A stretch of DNA of 64,000 nucleotides, taken from the NCBI RefSeq assembly GCF_030419005.1, contig NZ_CP106951.1, forward strand, positions 4,092,001 through 4,156,000. The letters are read 5' to 3'. The notes below the pieces were generated by a model, which saw nothing but the letters and a program-made list of their open reading frames with translations, did not search any database and had not been told where the DNA came from. Positions 17,116 through 25,012 of this stretch are shown here, piece by piece; the stretch's first letter is position 1, and the number at the start of each line of letters is the position of its first letter. The stretch is from Eleftheria terrae (lineage in GTDB: Bacteria; Pseudomonadota; Gammaproteobacteria; Burkholderiales; Burkholderiaceae_C). A program made the position numbers and the translations under genes.

Positions 17116-18438
17116 TCATGCCTGCACCAGCGCGCCCAGCGCCGCCAGCGTCTTCTCGTAGGGCCAGAGGTCGTCGGTGGCCTGGTTCAGGAAGTCCTTG
17201 ATGGCCTCGATCTTCTGCACCGCCTCGTCGGCCAGCGGATCGTTGCCCGGCTTGTACTCGCCCATCTGCAGCAGCGTCTCGAGCTCCTCGTACTTGGCCA
17301 TCAGCTTGCGCAGCTTGCCGTTGGCCATCTGGTGCTCGCGCGGCACGATCTGCGACATCACCCGGCTCAGGCTGCCCAGCACGTCGATGGCGGGGTACTG
17401 GTTGCGTGCCGCGATCTTGCGCGACAGGATCATGTGGCCGTCCAGGATGCCGCGCACCTCCTCGGCGATCGGGTCGCTGTTGCTCTCGTCCTCGGCCAGC
17501 ACGGTGTAGAGCGCGGTGATGGAGCCGGTGGCGCCCATGCCGGCGCGCTCCAGCAGGCGCGGAATCTCGGCGAACACCGAAGGCGGGTAGCCCCGCCGTG
17601 CCGGCGGCTCGCCGGCGGCCAGGCCGATCTCGCGCTGGGCGCGTGCGAAGCGGGTCAGCGAGTCCATCATCAGCAGCACGCGCAGGCCGCGGTCGCGGAA
17701 GTACTCGGCCACCGCGGTGGCCACGTGGGCGGCCTTGGCGCGCTCGATGGAGGAGCGGTCGGAGGTGGCGCACACCACCACCGAGCGGGCCATGCCCGAC
17801 TCGCCCATGATGATCTCGATGAACTCGCGCACCTCGCGGCCGCGTTCGCCGATCAGCGCGATCACGCTGATGTCGCATTGGGTGCCACGCGCCAGCATGC
17901 CCATCAAGGTGCTCTTGCCGACGCCGGCCGGCGCGAAGATGCCCATGCGCTGGCCCTGGCCCAGCGTGAGCAGGCCGTCGATGATCTTCACGCCGGTGGG
18001 CAGCGGGTGCTCGATCATGGCCCGGTCCATCGGGCTGGGTGGCAGCGCGAACACCGGGCGCTGCTCGCTGCACTGGATCTCGCCCTTGCCGTCGATGGGC
18101 TGGCCCAGGCTGTCGATGACCCGGCCCAGCAGCCGGTCGCCCACCGGCACCGACAGCACCTGGCCGGTGCCCACCACCCGGGTGGCCCCCGCGCTCACGC
18201 CGAGGATGGAGCCGAAGGGCGACAGGATGGTGCGCCCGCCGGAGAAGCCCACCACCTCGGCCACCTGCATCACCTCGCCGCTGGCGTCGAGCAGGTGGCA
18301 CAGCTCGCCGAGCTTGGCATCCAGCCCGCTCACGCGCATCAGCGTGCCGACCACTTCGGTGACCTTGCCGGCGCGCGTCACGATGCTCGCGCTGGCCAGC
18401 TCGGTCTCCATCCATTGCGTCAAGGCCTTCAGGTCCAT
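17116..18438 (-). CDS. sctN: SctN (HrcN), T3SS ATPase
   Basis: This FliI/SctN ATPase is 440 residues from MDLKALTQW. The Walker A region reads [12 protein letters not shown] and Walker [15 protein letters not shown]; the [12 protein letters not shown] motif is typical. It is a hexameric ATPase that releases chaperones and unfolds substrates. The start at 18438 has AAGGA upstream and gives the family length; an in-frame ATG at 18480 that overlaps the sctL stop would add 14 residues. A much longer open frame upstream is only the antisense-like shadow of sctL and sctK. Confidence 0.96.
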   Translation of the reverse strand: MDLKALTQWMETELASASIVTRAGKVTEVVGTLMRVSGLDAKLGELCHLLDASGEVMQVAEVVGFSGGRTILSPFGSILGVSAGATRVVGTGQVLSVPVGDRLLGRVIDSLGQPIDGKGEIQCSEQRPVFALPPSPMDRAMIEHPLPTGVKIIDGLLTLGQGQRMGIFAPAGVGKSTLMGMLARGTQCDISVIALIGERGREVREFIEIIMGESGMARSVVVCATSDRSSIERAKAAHVATAVAEYFRDRGLRVLLMMDSLTRFARAQREIGLAAGEPPARRGYPPSVFAEIPRLLERAGMGATGSITALYTVLAEDESNSDPIAEEVRGILDGHMILSRKIAARNQYPAIDVLGSLSRVMSQIVPREHQMANGKLRKLMAKYEELETLLQMGEYKPGNDPLADEAVQKIEAIKDFLNQATDDLWPYEKTLAALGALVQA

Positions 18439-18476
18439 GGCGTCATTCCTTGTCGAAAGCGAAGCGGCGGCGTGGC

Positions 18477-19157
18477 TCATTCGGTGCCGCCGTCGGCCAC
18501 CGCGCGGCGCACCGCGCGCTCCATCGCGGCGCGCAGGCCATCGAGCTGGGTTTGCAGGCTGGCATCGAGCACGCCCAGTTCCGACTCGAAGATGCAGCTG
18601 CCGGGGCGCAGGCTGTGGTCCACCTGCACTTCCACCGACAGCCCCTCCAGGGCCACGGCCGACAACGCCGCGATGCCGTCCTGCGCTTCCTGGTAGTCGG
18701 CCGGGCCGACCTTGAGCGTGAGCGAGGACGCGCCGCGCGTGAGTGCCTGCACGTTCTTCAGCGCCCGCTGGTAGAGCGCGCCGCGCTGCTCGGTGTGCAC
18801 GATGCGCTCGACCGCGGCCGTGACGATCTCTGCCAGGCGGGCATGCAGGGCCTGCACCGCGCGGGCCTGCTCCAGGCTCTGGCCGGTCTGCTTCTCGTGC
18901 CATTCCAGGGCGGCCTGTCGCCAGCCTTCCGCGAAGCCCTGCTCGCGCGCCTGGGCCAGCACCCGCACCGACTCCTCGGCGGCGGCGGCCAACAGCGCGT
19001 CGGCCTCGCGGCGGGCCTGCGCCAGCAGCTGCTCGCGCTGCTCGGCCAGGTCCTGCCGCGCCTGCGCGAGGCGGATCACCGTCTGCGCCTGCCCGGCGCG
19101 CAGGATGCCGTGCTCCAGGCCCGCGGGCGCCGGACCGCCGTTCATCCAGATCAGCAT
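18477..19157 (-). CDS. sctL: SctL (HrpB5), ATPase regulator of the T3SS
   Basis: This 226-residue protein has a long Ala/Gln/Arg/Glu coiled coil (about 20-120) and a C-terminal FliH/SctL-type domain ending near [16 protein letters not shown]. SctL forms the spokes joining SctQ pods to the SctN hexamer. It overlaps sctK by 7 nt and sits just before sctN, as hrpB5 does in Ralstonia. Confidence 0.92.
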   Translation of the reverse strand: MLIWMNGGPAPAGLEHGILRAGQAQTVIRLAQARQDLAEQREQLLAQARREADALLAAAAEESVRVLAQAREQGFAEGWRQAALEWHEKQTGQSLEQARAVQALHARLAEIVTAAVERIVHTEQRGALYQRALKNVQALTRGASSLTLKVGPADYQEAQDGIAALSAVALEGLSVEVQVDHSLRPGSCIFESELGVLDASLQTQLDGLRAAMERAVRRAVADGGTE

Positions 19158-19783
19158 GGCACCGCCTCCTCCTCGCCGAGCCAGGCGAGCGCCTGGGCGG
19201 CCGGCCAGTCGGGGGCGGCCGCACCGCGCGCTGCGCCGGTGCCCAGCAAGCCGCGCGGCAGCGACAGCCGCGCCAGCCGGCGCAGCGGGCCGTCATCGGG
19301 CTGCAGCAGCGTGGCCCAGTCCCAATAGCCGATGCAGGCCCAGTGCATCGGCGACCAGTGCGCCACCTGCGCCGGCACCCCGCGCCCGGACGGCGCCAGT
19401 GCCGCCAGGCGGCCGAACCACTCGCCAAGCGCCGCCCGCAGCGCCAACCGCGCGGATTTCTCGATGCAGCAGCGCAGCACGCCAGGCCGCCGCGCGATGG
19501 CCAGCGCGCAGAACAGCCGGGTCAGTGTCGGCCGGTCCTGCAGCACCCAGGCGCCGGCTGCATCGAGCAGGCGCGGCAGGGCCGGCAGCGGCCCGCAGTG
19601 GGCGGCGAACAGCCCGGCAGCCGCCCGCTCGCGTGCCGGGCCCTCCGGCAGCTGCAGCAGCAGGGCCCAGGGCGAGTCCGCATCACGCTGCCAGTCGGCA
19701 TGCAGGTCGCCGGGCAGGGCGCGCAGCTTGGCCTCGAAGGCCAGCGCGCCCTCGGCCAGCTCGGCCACGGCGGGCGCCGTCAT
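19151..19783 (-). CDS. sctK: SctK (HrpB4), T3SS sorting-platform accessory protein
   Basis: This 210-residue protein lies between sctJ and sctL, the hrpB4 position. It is helical, with W and C residues in the middle ([15 protein letters not shown]) and a Leu/Arg-rich C-terminal part. HrpB4/SctK connects the sorting platform to SctD. Sequence conservation is low in the family, so position and length carry the call. It overlaps sctJ (ATGA). Confidence 0.85.
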   Translation of the reverse strand: MTAPAVAELAEGALAFEAKLRALPGDLHADWQRDADSPWALLLQLPEGPARERAAAGLFAAHCGPLPALPRLLDAAGAWVLQDRPTLTRLFCALAIARRPGVLRCCIEKSARLALRAALGEWFGRLAALAPSGRGVPAQVAHWSPMHWACIGYWDWATLLQPDDGPLRRLARLSLPRGLLGTGAARGAAAPDWPAAQALAWLGEEEAVPC

Positions 19784-20565
19784 GCGGCGCCCGCGGCAGC
19801 AGCAGCGGCGGGCTTGCCGCGGGCGGGCAGGCGGCGCGCCAGGCCGGCCGGCAGCCAGGCTGGCCGCAGCACCGCGACCGCGCCGCCAGCCAGCAGGAGC
19901 AGCAGCAGCGCAGCGGCGCCCCAGGCCCAGCCCGGCATGCCGCGCTGCGCGAGCGGCGCCGGCGGCGGCAGCAGCGCACCGGGCACCAGCGTGACGGTGA
20001 CGTTGTCATAGGCCAGGCCCTCCACGCTGCGGGCCACCAGGTTCTTGATGGCCGGTGTCAGCGCGCTGAGGTTGGCCTCGGGCCGGTACTTGACGAAGAC
20101 CGAGGCGCTGGACGGCTTGCTCTCGGTGGCCATCGGGTCGTTGTTGGGCAGCACGATGTGCACCTTGGCAACCACCACGCCGTCGATCTTGGAGAGGGTG
20201 TCCGACAGCTCCTGCGACACGCCGTGGATGAAGCGCACCCGCTCCTCGGTGGGGGTGGAGATCAGGCCTTCCTTCTTGAACATGTCGCCCAGGCTGACCC
20301 GCTTGTCCTGCGGCAGCCCGCTGGCGCGCAGCACCGCCAGCGCCTGCACCACCTCGTCCTGCTCGACCACGATGCTCCAGGTCTTGCCGGCGTCGGGCGT
20401 CTGCTTCTCGGCGTGGATGCCGCGTTCCAGCAGCGCGGCCACCATGTCGTTGGCGTCGGCCTCGGTCTGCTTGGTGTAGAGGTCGGTCTTGCAGGCGGCG
20501 AGCGCCAGGCACAGGGCCAGCGTCGCGGCAGCGCGCGCATGGCGGCGGCAGGTGGGGGCGGGCAT
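19780..20565 (-). CDS. sctJ: SctJ (HrcJ), T3SS inner-membrane ring lipoprotein
   Basis: The chosen start gives 261 residues with a lipoprotein signal ([10 protein letters not shown]) and the YscJ/FliF ring domain: [20 protein letters not shown] after the Cys, then [11 protein letters not shown] and [10 protein letters not shown]-terminal membrane helix (about 210-230) and a basic Ala-rich tail follow. The ATG at 20565 has GGAG 5 nt upstream; a GTG at 20583 that overlaps the hrpB2 stop (GTGA) is a fair alternative. Confidence 0.95.
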   Translation of the reverse strand: MPAPTCRRHARAAATLALCLALAACKTDLYTKQTEADANDMVAALLERGIHAEKQTPDAGKTWSIVVEQDEVVQALAVLRASGLPQDKRVSLGDMFKKEGLISTPTEERVRFIHGVSQELSDTLSKIDGVVVAKVHIVLPNNDPMATESKPSSASVFVKYRPEANLSALTPAIKNLVARSVEGLAYDNVTVTLVPGALLPPPAPLAQRGMPGWAWGAAALLLLLLAGGAVAVLRPAWLPAGLARRLPARGKPAAAAAAGAA

Positions 20566-20579
20566 GGGGACTCCGTCGG

Positions 20580-20966
20580 TCACTGGTTCTTCATCAGCGT
20601 CTGCAGGCCGCTCTTGCCGCTTTGCGCCACATAGACGCCGGCATTGAACTGCACCTGCACCATCGAGAGCTGGTAGGTCAGGTCGATATGGCGGGAGGCC
20701 ATCTCGTGCATGTCCATGTGGGGCGCCTGGGTCGTGAAGTTGCGCACCTCGGCATAGGTCTGGCGCATCACGTCCTCTTGGGCGCGGATGAAGGCGGTCA
20801 CCGGCGTCGGGCCCTGGCTGGGCGCCGCCGGCTCGGCGGGCGCGGCGCCGGGCGCCGACATCATCTGCTGGAAGCGCTCGGACAGCGCCTGCGTGCCGGG
20901 ACCCTGGGTGGCGGCCTGCTCCAGCACGGGGGCGGCGGCCAGGGTGGTGGGGATCGCTTCGATCAT
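20580..20966 (-). CDS. hrpB2: HrpB2 (SctI), T3SS inner rod protein
   Basis: This 128-residue protein has the strongly conserved HrpB2 C-terminus with [16 protein letters not shown] and TLMKNQ. HrpB2 is an early substrate that forms the rod below the pilus and is needed for pilus assembly. The N-terminal half is Ala/Pro/Gln rich. It lies between hrpB1 and sctJ exactly as in Ralstonia and Xanthomonas. GGAG precedes the ATG. Confidence 0.95.
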   Translation of the reverse strand: MIEAIPTTLAAAPVLEQAATQGPGTQALSERFQQMMSAPGAAPAEPAAPSQGPTPVTAFIRAQEDVMRQTYAEVRNFTTQAPHMDMHEMASRHIDLTYQLSMVQVQFNAGVYVAQSGKSGLQTLMKNQ

Positions 20967-20994
20967 GGCGGCTCCTTGGCTGTCGAGGCCGGCC

Positions 20995-21450
20995 TCAGGC
21001 CCGCAGGTAGGCCGCCTGGGCGACCGGCGCCTGGCTGGCCGGGAAGGTGGTTTCGTGCGCCGGCTCCGCCGGGCCGTCGTCCTGGTTGAGCAGCAGCTTG
21101 ACGAGGCCGATGGCTTCGGCGTTCTGGCTGTTCTGCAGCACCTCGTGGGCGCTGATGCTCCAGGCCGCGTCGCCGGTGGCGAACTGGCAGAAGGCCAGCA
21201 GCGCCTTGCCCAGGCTCCAGTTGCTGGCCGAGGCGTCGAGGTTGCGCAGCAGCCGGATCGCGTCGGGCCAGAAGCCGCGCTTGATGGCGATCCAGGCGTC
21301 GAAGGTGTCCAGCTCGGCCAGCCGCGGCCGCAGCGCGCGGGCGGCGCACAGCACGGCTTCGGCATCTTCGAGTCGGTTGTTGGAAATGCCCTGGCTGATG
21401 ATCTCCACCAATCCCGAGACGAATTCCTTGCGTTGCAGTCTTGCGTCCAT
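20995..21450 (-). CDS. hrpB1: HrpB1/HrpK-family T3SS protein
   Basis: This 151-residue protein begins MDARLQRKEFVSGLVEIIS and continues with LEDAEAVLCAARALRPRL and LDTFDAWIAIKRGFWPDAI, the HrpB1/HrpK family pattern. In Xanthomonas HrpB1 is a periplasmic, TPR-like, peptidoglycan-binding protein. The start has AGGAGGA 9 nt upstream; an in-frame start 10 codons earlier is unlikely. Confidence 0.93.
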   Translation of the reverse strand: MDARLQRKEFVSGLVEIISQGISNNRLEDAEAVLCAARALRPRLAELDTFDAWIAIKRGFWPDAIRLLRNLDASASNWSLGKALLAFCQFATGDAAWSISAHEVLQNSQNAEAIGLVKLLLNQDDGPAEPAHETTFPASQAPVAQAAYLRA

Positions 21451-21539
21451 CGTGCGCTTCCTCCTGTTGCAGCGGCACACCAGAAAAATGTCGAAGAGAA
21501 GGCCCCGGGCGGCCGCGCGGCCGGCCCGGAGCAGGAAGG

Positions 21540-22199
21540 TCAGAGGTGATTGCGCCCGGTGTTGAAGATCATGTAGAGCTTCATCAGGTTCTGCATGTCA
21601 CTCTGGTTGCTCAGCGGGGTGGCGTAGCCCGAGGCCCACTGCATGGCCTGCTGCTGGCCCAGCGGGATGCCGGCCTGCATGGGCATGCCGTAGCCCCCTT
21701 GCATCGGCATGCCGCCCTGCATCGGCATGCCACCCTGCATGGGCATGCCACCTTGCATGGGCATGCCGTAGCCACCCTGCATCGGCATGGCCAGCGGCAT
21801 TGCGGCCGACTGCGGGAACTGGTTGGCCACGCCCGTGGCCATCGGGTTCATGCCGCCCATGCCGCCGCCCATGCCCCCCATGCCGCCCTGCTGCAGCGAC
21901 GACAGGATCTGCAGCAGCTGCGTCAGCGCCTGCAGGATGCCGGCCAGCCCGTTGGCCATGCCGGCTGCCCGCCCCGGGCCGCCCGGCCCGCCCAGGCCCG
22001 GCGCGCCGCCCGGCGTCTGCGCCGCGCTCTGCGTGCCGTTGCCGCCGCCATAGGGCAGCTGCTGGGCCGCGCTCATCAGGTTCTGCTGCAGCTGCCCGGC
22101 CAGCTGCAGGCCGGTGGACATCACGTTCAGCGCGGTGCTGGCCAGGTTGAGGCCGGCGCTGGCCAGGTTGGCGCCGTTACTCATCGCGTTGATGCTCAT
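21540..22199 (-). CDS. Harpin-like glycine/methionine-rich secreted protein
   Basis: This 219-residue protein starts MSINAMSNGANLAS. It has no Cys, is rich in Gly, Met, Gln and Ala, and has helical ends flanking a Gly-Pro centre, features of harpins. Residues about 135-175 carry six MPMQ units (MPMQGG and MPMQGGYG), encoded by near-identical 18-bp repeats. A LQALTQLLQILSSL helix resembles the LLQ-rich helices in the next two proteins. Secretion through the T3SS is inferred. GGAGGTGAGG lies just before the ATG. Confidence 0.7.
   Translation of the reverse strand: MSINAMSNGANLASAGLNLASTALNVMSTGLQLAGQLQQNLMSAAQQLPYGGGNGTQSAAQTPGGAPGLGGPGGPGRAAGMANGLAGILQALTQLLQILSSLQQGGMGGMGGGMGGMNPMATGVANQFPQSAAMPLAMPMQGGYGMPMQGGMPMQGGMPMQGGMPMQGGYGMPMQAGIPLGQQQAMQWASGYATPLSNQSDMQNLMKLYMIFNTGRNHL
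21674..21790 (-). repeat. 18-bp tandem repeats encoding MPMQGG
   Basis: Six near-identical units of the type TGCATSGGCATGCC lie in frame in the harpin-like gene, two of them extended by 6 nt (coding YG). Units differ by one or two bases, showing recent slippage-type expansion. The repeat number is likely to vary between strains. Confidence 0.85.
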
Positions 22200-22203
22200 C
22201 GCC

Positions 22204-23373
22204 TCACCTCCGCGCGACGTCGAGCTGGCCGATGATGGGAGCCTGGATGTGGCCGGTCTGGATGCGTTGCGGGCCGTTGATGGCGACCTTCAGGTCTTCC
22301 ACGCTGATCTTGCCGTCGCCGCGCTGGTCGCCCTTGCCTTCGCGCTGGATCTTCACCGCGTTGTCGAGCTTGTTGAACAGCTCCGGACGGGCCATCAGGT
22401 CCTTGGCGGCGGCCTGCAGGTCGGCCGGTGCCTGGCTGCCGTTGGGCATCTTGCCGGTGCTGGCGATGGTCTGCATGTCCTGGCGGTTGAAGGTCTTGCC
22501 CGAGTTGGTGAACAACTGGTCGCCGTACTTGGCCAGCGTCTGCAGCGTCTGCTCCTCGCCCACCGCACGGCCGGTGCGCTGCAGCATGGCGTTGACGTCG
22601 CCGATGCCGATCTTGCCGTCGGCCTTGCCCACGCCCTTGGAGTTGACCGAGTCGGCCGTGTCCAGCTGGCGCATCAGCGAGGGGTTGTTCAGGATGTGCT
22701 GGGCCGCGGCGCGCAGCTCAGGCGTGTAGTTCGCGCTGAGCTTGCCGTTCATGATGTTGCCGGAGGCGATCGCCTTCAGGTCCTTGACGGTCAGCTTCTC
22801 GTCGGCGCCGCGCAGGTTGGTGAAGTTGCGGGCCAGCTCGCGCACCGCACGGTCGTTGTCCATCGGGATCTGGCCGGCGTTGACGCCGCCGTTGCCGAAG
22901 GAGTTGCCGGTCTGGATGCCGCCGTTCGGCATGCCGCCGAAGTTGCCACCGTTGGGCAGGCCGAAGTTGCCGCCGAAGTTGCCGTTGTTGGGCAGGCCAC
23001 CGAAGTGGCTGTTGCCCGGCTGGCCGAGTGCCGGCGGCATGCCCATCCCCGGCATGCCCATGCCGGGTTGCTGGCCCATGCCCGGCAGCGCCGGCATCAT
23101 CGTCGGGCCGCCCTGGCCCAGCGGGCCGCCGGGGATGTTCGGCATGCCCTGGCTCAGCGTGGTGGCGCCGGGGTTCATGCCCATGCCGCCACCCATGCCG
23201 CCAGCGCCGCCGCCCAGGCGCTGCAGCAGCGGGCCGAGGGCCTGCAGCAGGCCGCTCAGCGATTGCAGGACATTGGCGACGCTGCCCATCAGCTGGCTGC
23301 CAGAGCCGAGCGCGGACAAGGCGGGTTGCTGCAGCATCATCGCTGCGGGGTTCTGGAGGGAAGTGATGCTCAT
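22204..23373 (-). CDS. Glycine-rich harpin/translocator-like protein with HrpF/NolX-type repeats
   Basis: This 389-residue protein starts MSITSLQNPAAMML. Residues 1-70 are helical with VLQSLSGLLQALGPLLQRL; about 70-170 are Gly/Asn/Met/Pro rich; about 175-385 contain three related segments of the type PELRAAAQHILNNPSLM...LDTAD...GKADGKIGIGDVNAML and GDGKISVEDLK, which resemble the EF-hand-like repeats of the HrpF/NolX (NopX) translocon family. It has no Cys. It may be a translocon or harpin protein. The start at 23373 has AAAGGATT upstream; a start 7 codons earlier has no support. Confidence 0.72.
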   Translation of the reverse strand: MSITSLQNPAAMMLQQPALSALGSGSQLMGSVANVLQSLSGLLQALGPLLQRLGGGAGGMGGGMGMNPGATTLSQGMPNIPGGPLGQGGPTMMPALPGMGQQPGMGMPGMGMPPALGQPGNSHFGGLPNNGNFGGNFGLPNGGNFGGMPNGGIQTGNSFGNGGVNAGQIPMDNDRAVRELARNFTNLRGADEKLTVKDLKAIASGNIMNGKLSANYTPELRAAAQHILNNPSLMRQLDTADSVNSKGVGKADGKIGIGDVNAMLQRTGRAVGEEQTLQTLAKYGDQLFTNSGKTFNRQDMQTIASTGKMPNGSQAPADLQAAAKDLMARPELFNKLDNAVKIQREGKGDQRGDGKISVEDLKVAINGPQRIQTGHIQAPIIGQLDVARR

Positions 23374-23384
23374 GGTTGAATCCT

Positions 23385-23930
23385 TTAATTCCAAGACATG
23401 TTGTTGCCCAGCATGGGCTTGAGTTGCTTGTTCATGCCCTCGAACATCTCGCCATAGCTGGTGAAGAGGTTGCCGAGGCTGTCCTGCCAGTTGCCACCCA
23501 GCGGCGAGCCCGAGCCCTCGGGCAGGCCGCCGGCGACCTTGTCGGCCGGACCGTTGGCGCCGCCTTGCTTGCCCTGGGCGAGTTGCTGAAGCAGCGGCAT
23601 CAGGATCTGCAGCAGCTTCATCAGCATCTCGATCAGGCCCTTGCCTTCGCCGCCTTCGGCTTCGCCGGGACCTTCTGCGCCGTTGGTGCCTTCTGCGCCC
23701 TTGGCGCTTTCGGTGCCCTTGCCGCCATCGAGCTGGCCGGCGGCGTTCTTCTGGTTGCCGTTGATCTCGTTGCGCAGGCTCTGCAGCGCATTCGTGGTCT
23801 GCTCGTTCTGGGGCAGGCCCGACTGCTTCATGGCCTGTTCGATCACGTCGAGCATGAGGTTGGCGGCGTAGCGGTTGGCACTGCCGAGCCCTGAGGGGCC
23901 GCTCACCCCTTCTACCGGAGGTGCTCCCAT
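23385..23930 (-). CDS. Harpin-like acidic glycine-rich secreted protein
   Basis: This 181-residue protein has no Cys and a Gly/Glu-rich centre flanked by helices: NLMLDVIEQAMKQSGLPQNE near residue 25 and LIEMLMKLLQILMPLLQQL near 100. The latter is a Leu/Met amphipathic helix like those in harpins (PopA, HrpN) and in its two neighbours. It starts 28 nt after the pilin candidate, with the same GAAAGGAAAC leader. A secreted helper or harpin function is inferred. Confidence 0.68.
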   Translation of the reverse strand: MGAPPVEGVSGPSGLGSANRYAANLMLDVIEQAMKQSGLPQNEQTTNALQSLRNEINGNQKNAAGQLDGGKGTESAKGAEGTNGAEGPGEAEGGEGKGLIEMLMKLLQILMPLLQQLAQGKQGGANGPADKVAGGLPEGSGSPLGGNWQDSLGNLFTSYGEMFEGMNKQLKPMLGNNMSWN

Positions 23931-23958
23931 GACGTTTCCTTTCCGTCAGCGAGCGTGC

Positions 23959-24201
23959 TCAGGCCAGGCCCTTGATGGCTTCACCGATGGACTTGAACAT
24001 CTTGGCCAGCGCCTCGTTCATCTTCACCATCATCTGGATCAGACCCATCTCGGTCTGGAACTTCATCTGCATCGCAGCGGTCTGCTGGATCTGGCCCATC
24101 ATGTCGCCGCCCACGTCGCCGGCCTGGCCGGTGGCGCCGGCGCTCATCTGGCTTGCGCCGCCGAGGAAGCCGTTGAGGCCCGAACTCGAATTGATCGTCA
24201 T
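23959..24201 (-). CDS. Pilin/needle candidate (SctF class) of the T3SS
   Basis: This 80-residue protein starts MTINSSSGLN. A Gly/Ser/Ala N-terminal half is followed by one long amphipathic helix with AMQMKFQTEMGLIQMMVK and MFKSIGEAIKGLA. Size, lack of Cys, the long C-terminal helix and position after the possible chaperone genes fit the T3SS needle or Hrp pilin. Pilins diverge too fast for a firm name. It has a 155-residue paralogue at 7388-7855. The 105-nt gap before it holds a small GGAAGC/GCTTCC hairpin but no PIP box. Confidence 0.68.
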   Translation of the reverse strand: MTINSSSGLNGFLGGASQMSAGATGQAGDVGGDMMGQIQQTAAMQMKFQTEMGLIQMMVKMNEALAKMFKSIGEAIKGLA

Positions 24202-24306
24202 CGCGTTTCCTTTCGGTTGGTGGAGGGAAGCGGGGCTTCCCGTGACGCGCCTGTGCCCAGGCGTCGCCGGTAGACAGGCGGGCTGCCTGCCCTCATGAGG
24301 TCCGGT

Positions 24307-24711
24307 TCAGTGGCGCAGCGAGCCAAGGTAGGCGATCACGCCGTTGGCCGCTTCGCGCGCCGACTGGTCGGTGCTGGTGGCCAGCACGTTGTCGATCCAC
24401 TGCTTCCACTCGGCATTGCCGGCCAGCATCATCGAGACAGCCATGGCGACCTTGGCGCCATCGTCGTCGGGGTGCTGCTCCAGGTGCTTGCCGAGCGTGC
24501 CGCGGGCGAACTCGGCGTCGCCGCCGATGCCTTGCGCGATGGCACGGCAGAGTCGGAACTGCAGCGGGTCGTTGAGCGTCTTCTCGACCGCGGCGCTGAC
24601 CGTCTCCGCATCGTCGCGGGCCTTGTAGACCGCGCCCAGCAGCGCGACCGCCATCAGGTTGCGGTAGACGACCGGGTAGTCGCCGGAGGTGCCGCCTTGC
24701 AGGGTGTGCAT
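24307..24711 (-). CDS. Helical T3SS protein in the SctG (needle chaperone) position
   Basis: This 134-residue protein starts MHTLQGGTSGDYPVVY with AGGAG 7 nt upstream. It is made of short helical hairpins (LMAVALLGAVYKARDD, FARGTLGKHLEQHPDD), a TPR-like look, like YscG/EscG needle chaperones. With the preceding 87-residue gene it forms a pair before the pilin candidate, as escE/escG do around escF. The name is inferred from position and size only. Confidence 0.6.
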   Translation of the reverse strand: MHTLQGGTSGDYPVVYRNLMAVALLGAVYKARDDAETVSAAVEKTLNDPLQFRLCRAIAQGIGGDAEFARGTLGKHLEQHPDDDGAKVAMAVSMMLAGNAEWKQWIDNVLATSTDQSAREAANGVIAYLGSLRH

Positions 24712-24731
24712 GCTGTGTCTCCTCCTGGGCT

Positions 24732-24995
24732 TCAGACGGCGAGCGACGCGGTGTGCAGGGTCTCCCACACGTGGCGGATGATGCGCTGCGAGGCGCGGAA
24801 GCCTTCGATCAGGTGCGTCACCAGCTGGCGCTCGGTATCGACGATCTGCTTGGCCAGCATGGCCTCGCTGGCGCGGGCCACCTCGTCGAAGTAGCCCAAC
24901 ATGGCGCGCGCACGGTCGCCGCTGCTGTCTTCCGACAGGGTCTTCTCCAGCTGGGCGAGGTCGTCGAACACGGTCTTCTCTGCTTGTGCATCCAT
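24732..24995 (-). CDS. Small helical T3SS protein, SctE-type co-chaperone candidate
   Basis: This 87-residue, all-helical protein starts MDAQAEKTVFDDLAQLEK, has no Cys, and ends in a long helix IVDTERQLVTHLIEGFR. It follows sctD by 17 nt with AAGGA before the ATG. YscE/EscE needle co-chaperones are of this size and precede the SctG partner. I do not recognise a direct sequence match. Confidence 0.55.
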   Translation of the reverse strand: MDAQAEKTVFDDLAQLEKTLSEDSSGDRARAMLGYFDEVARASEAMLAKQIVDTERQLVTHLIEGFRASQRIIRHVWETLHTASLAV

Positions 24996-25012
24996 GGCAA
25001 GTCCTTGGGGGG

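Noticed and set aside
15475..18696. Very long plus-strand open frame opposite sctT-sctO-sctN
   Set aside because: Composition is His/Gln/Arg/Ala rich as in antisense of GC-rich coding DNA, and the minus strand encodes well-known Sct proteins.
21674..21790. Possible CRISPR-like array
   Set aside because: Units are contiguous 18-bp coding repeats without spacers and lie in frame in a harpin-like gene.
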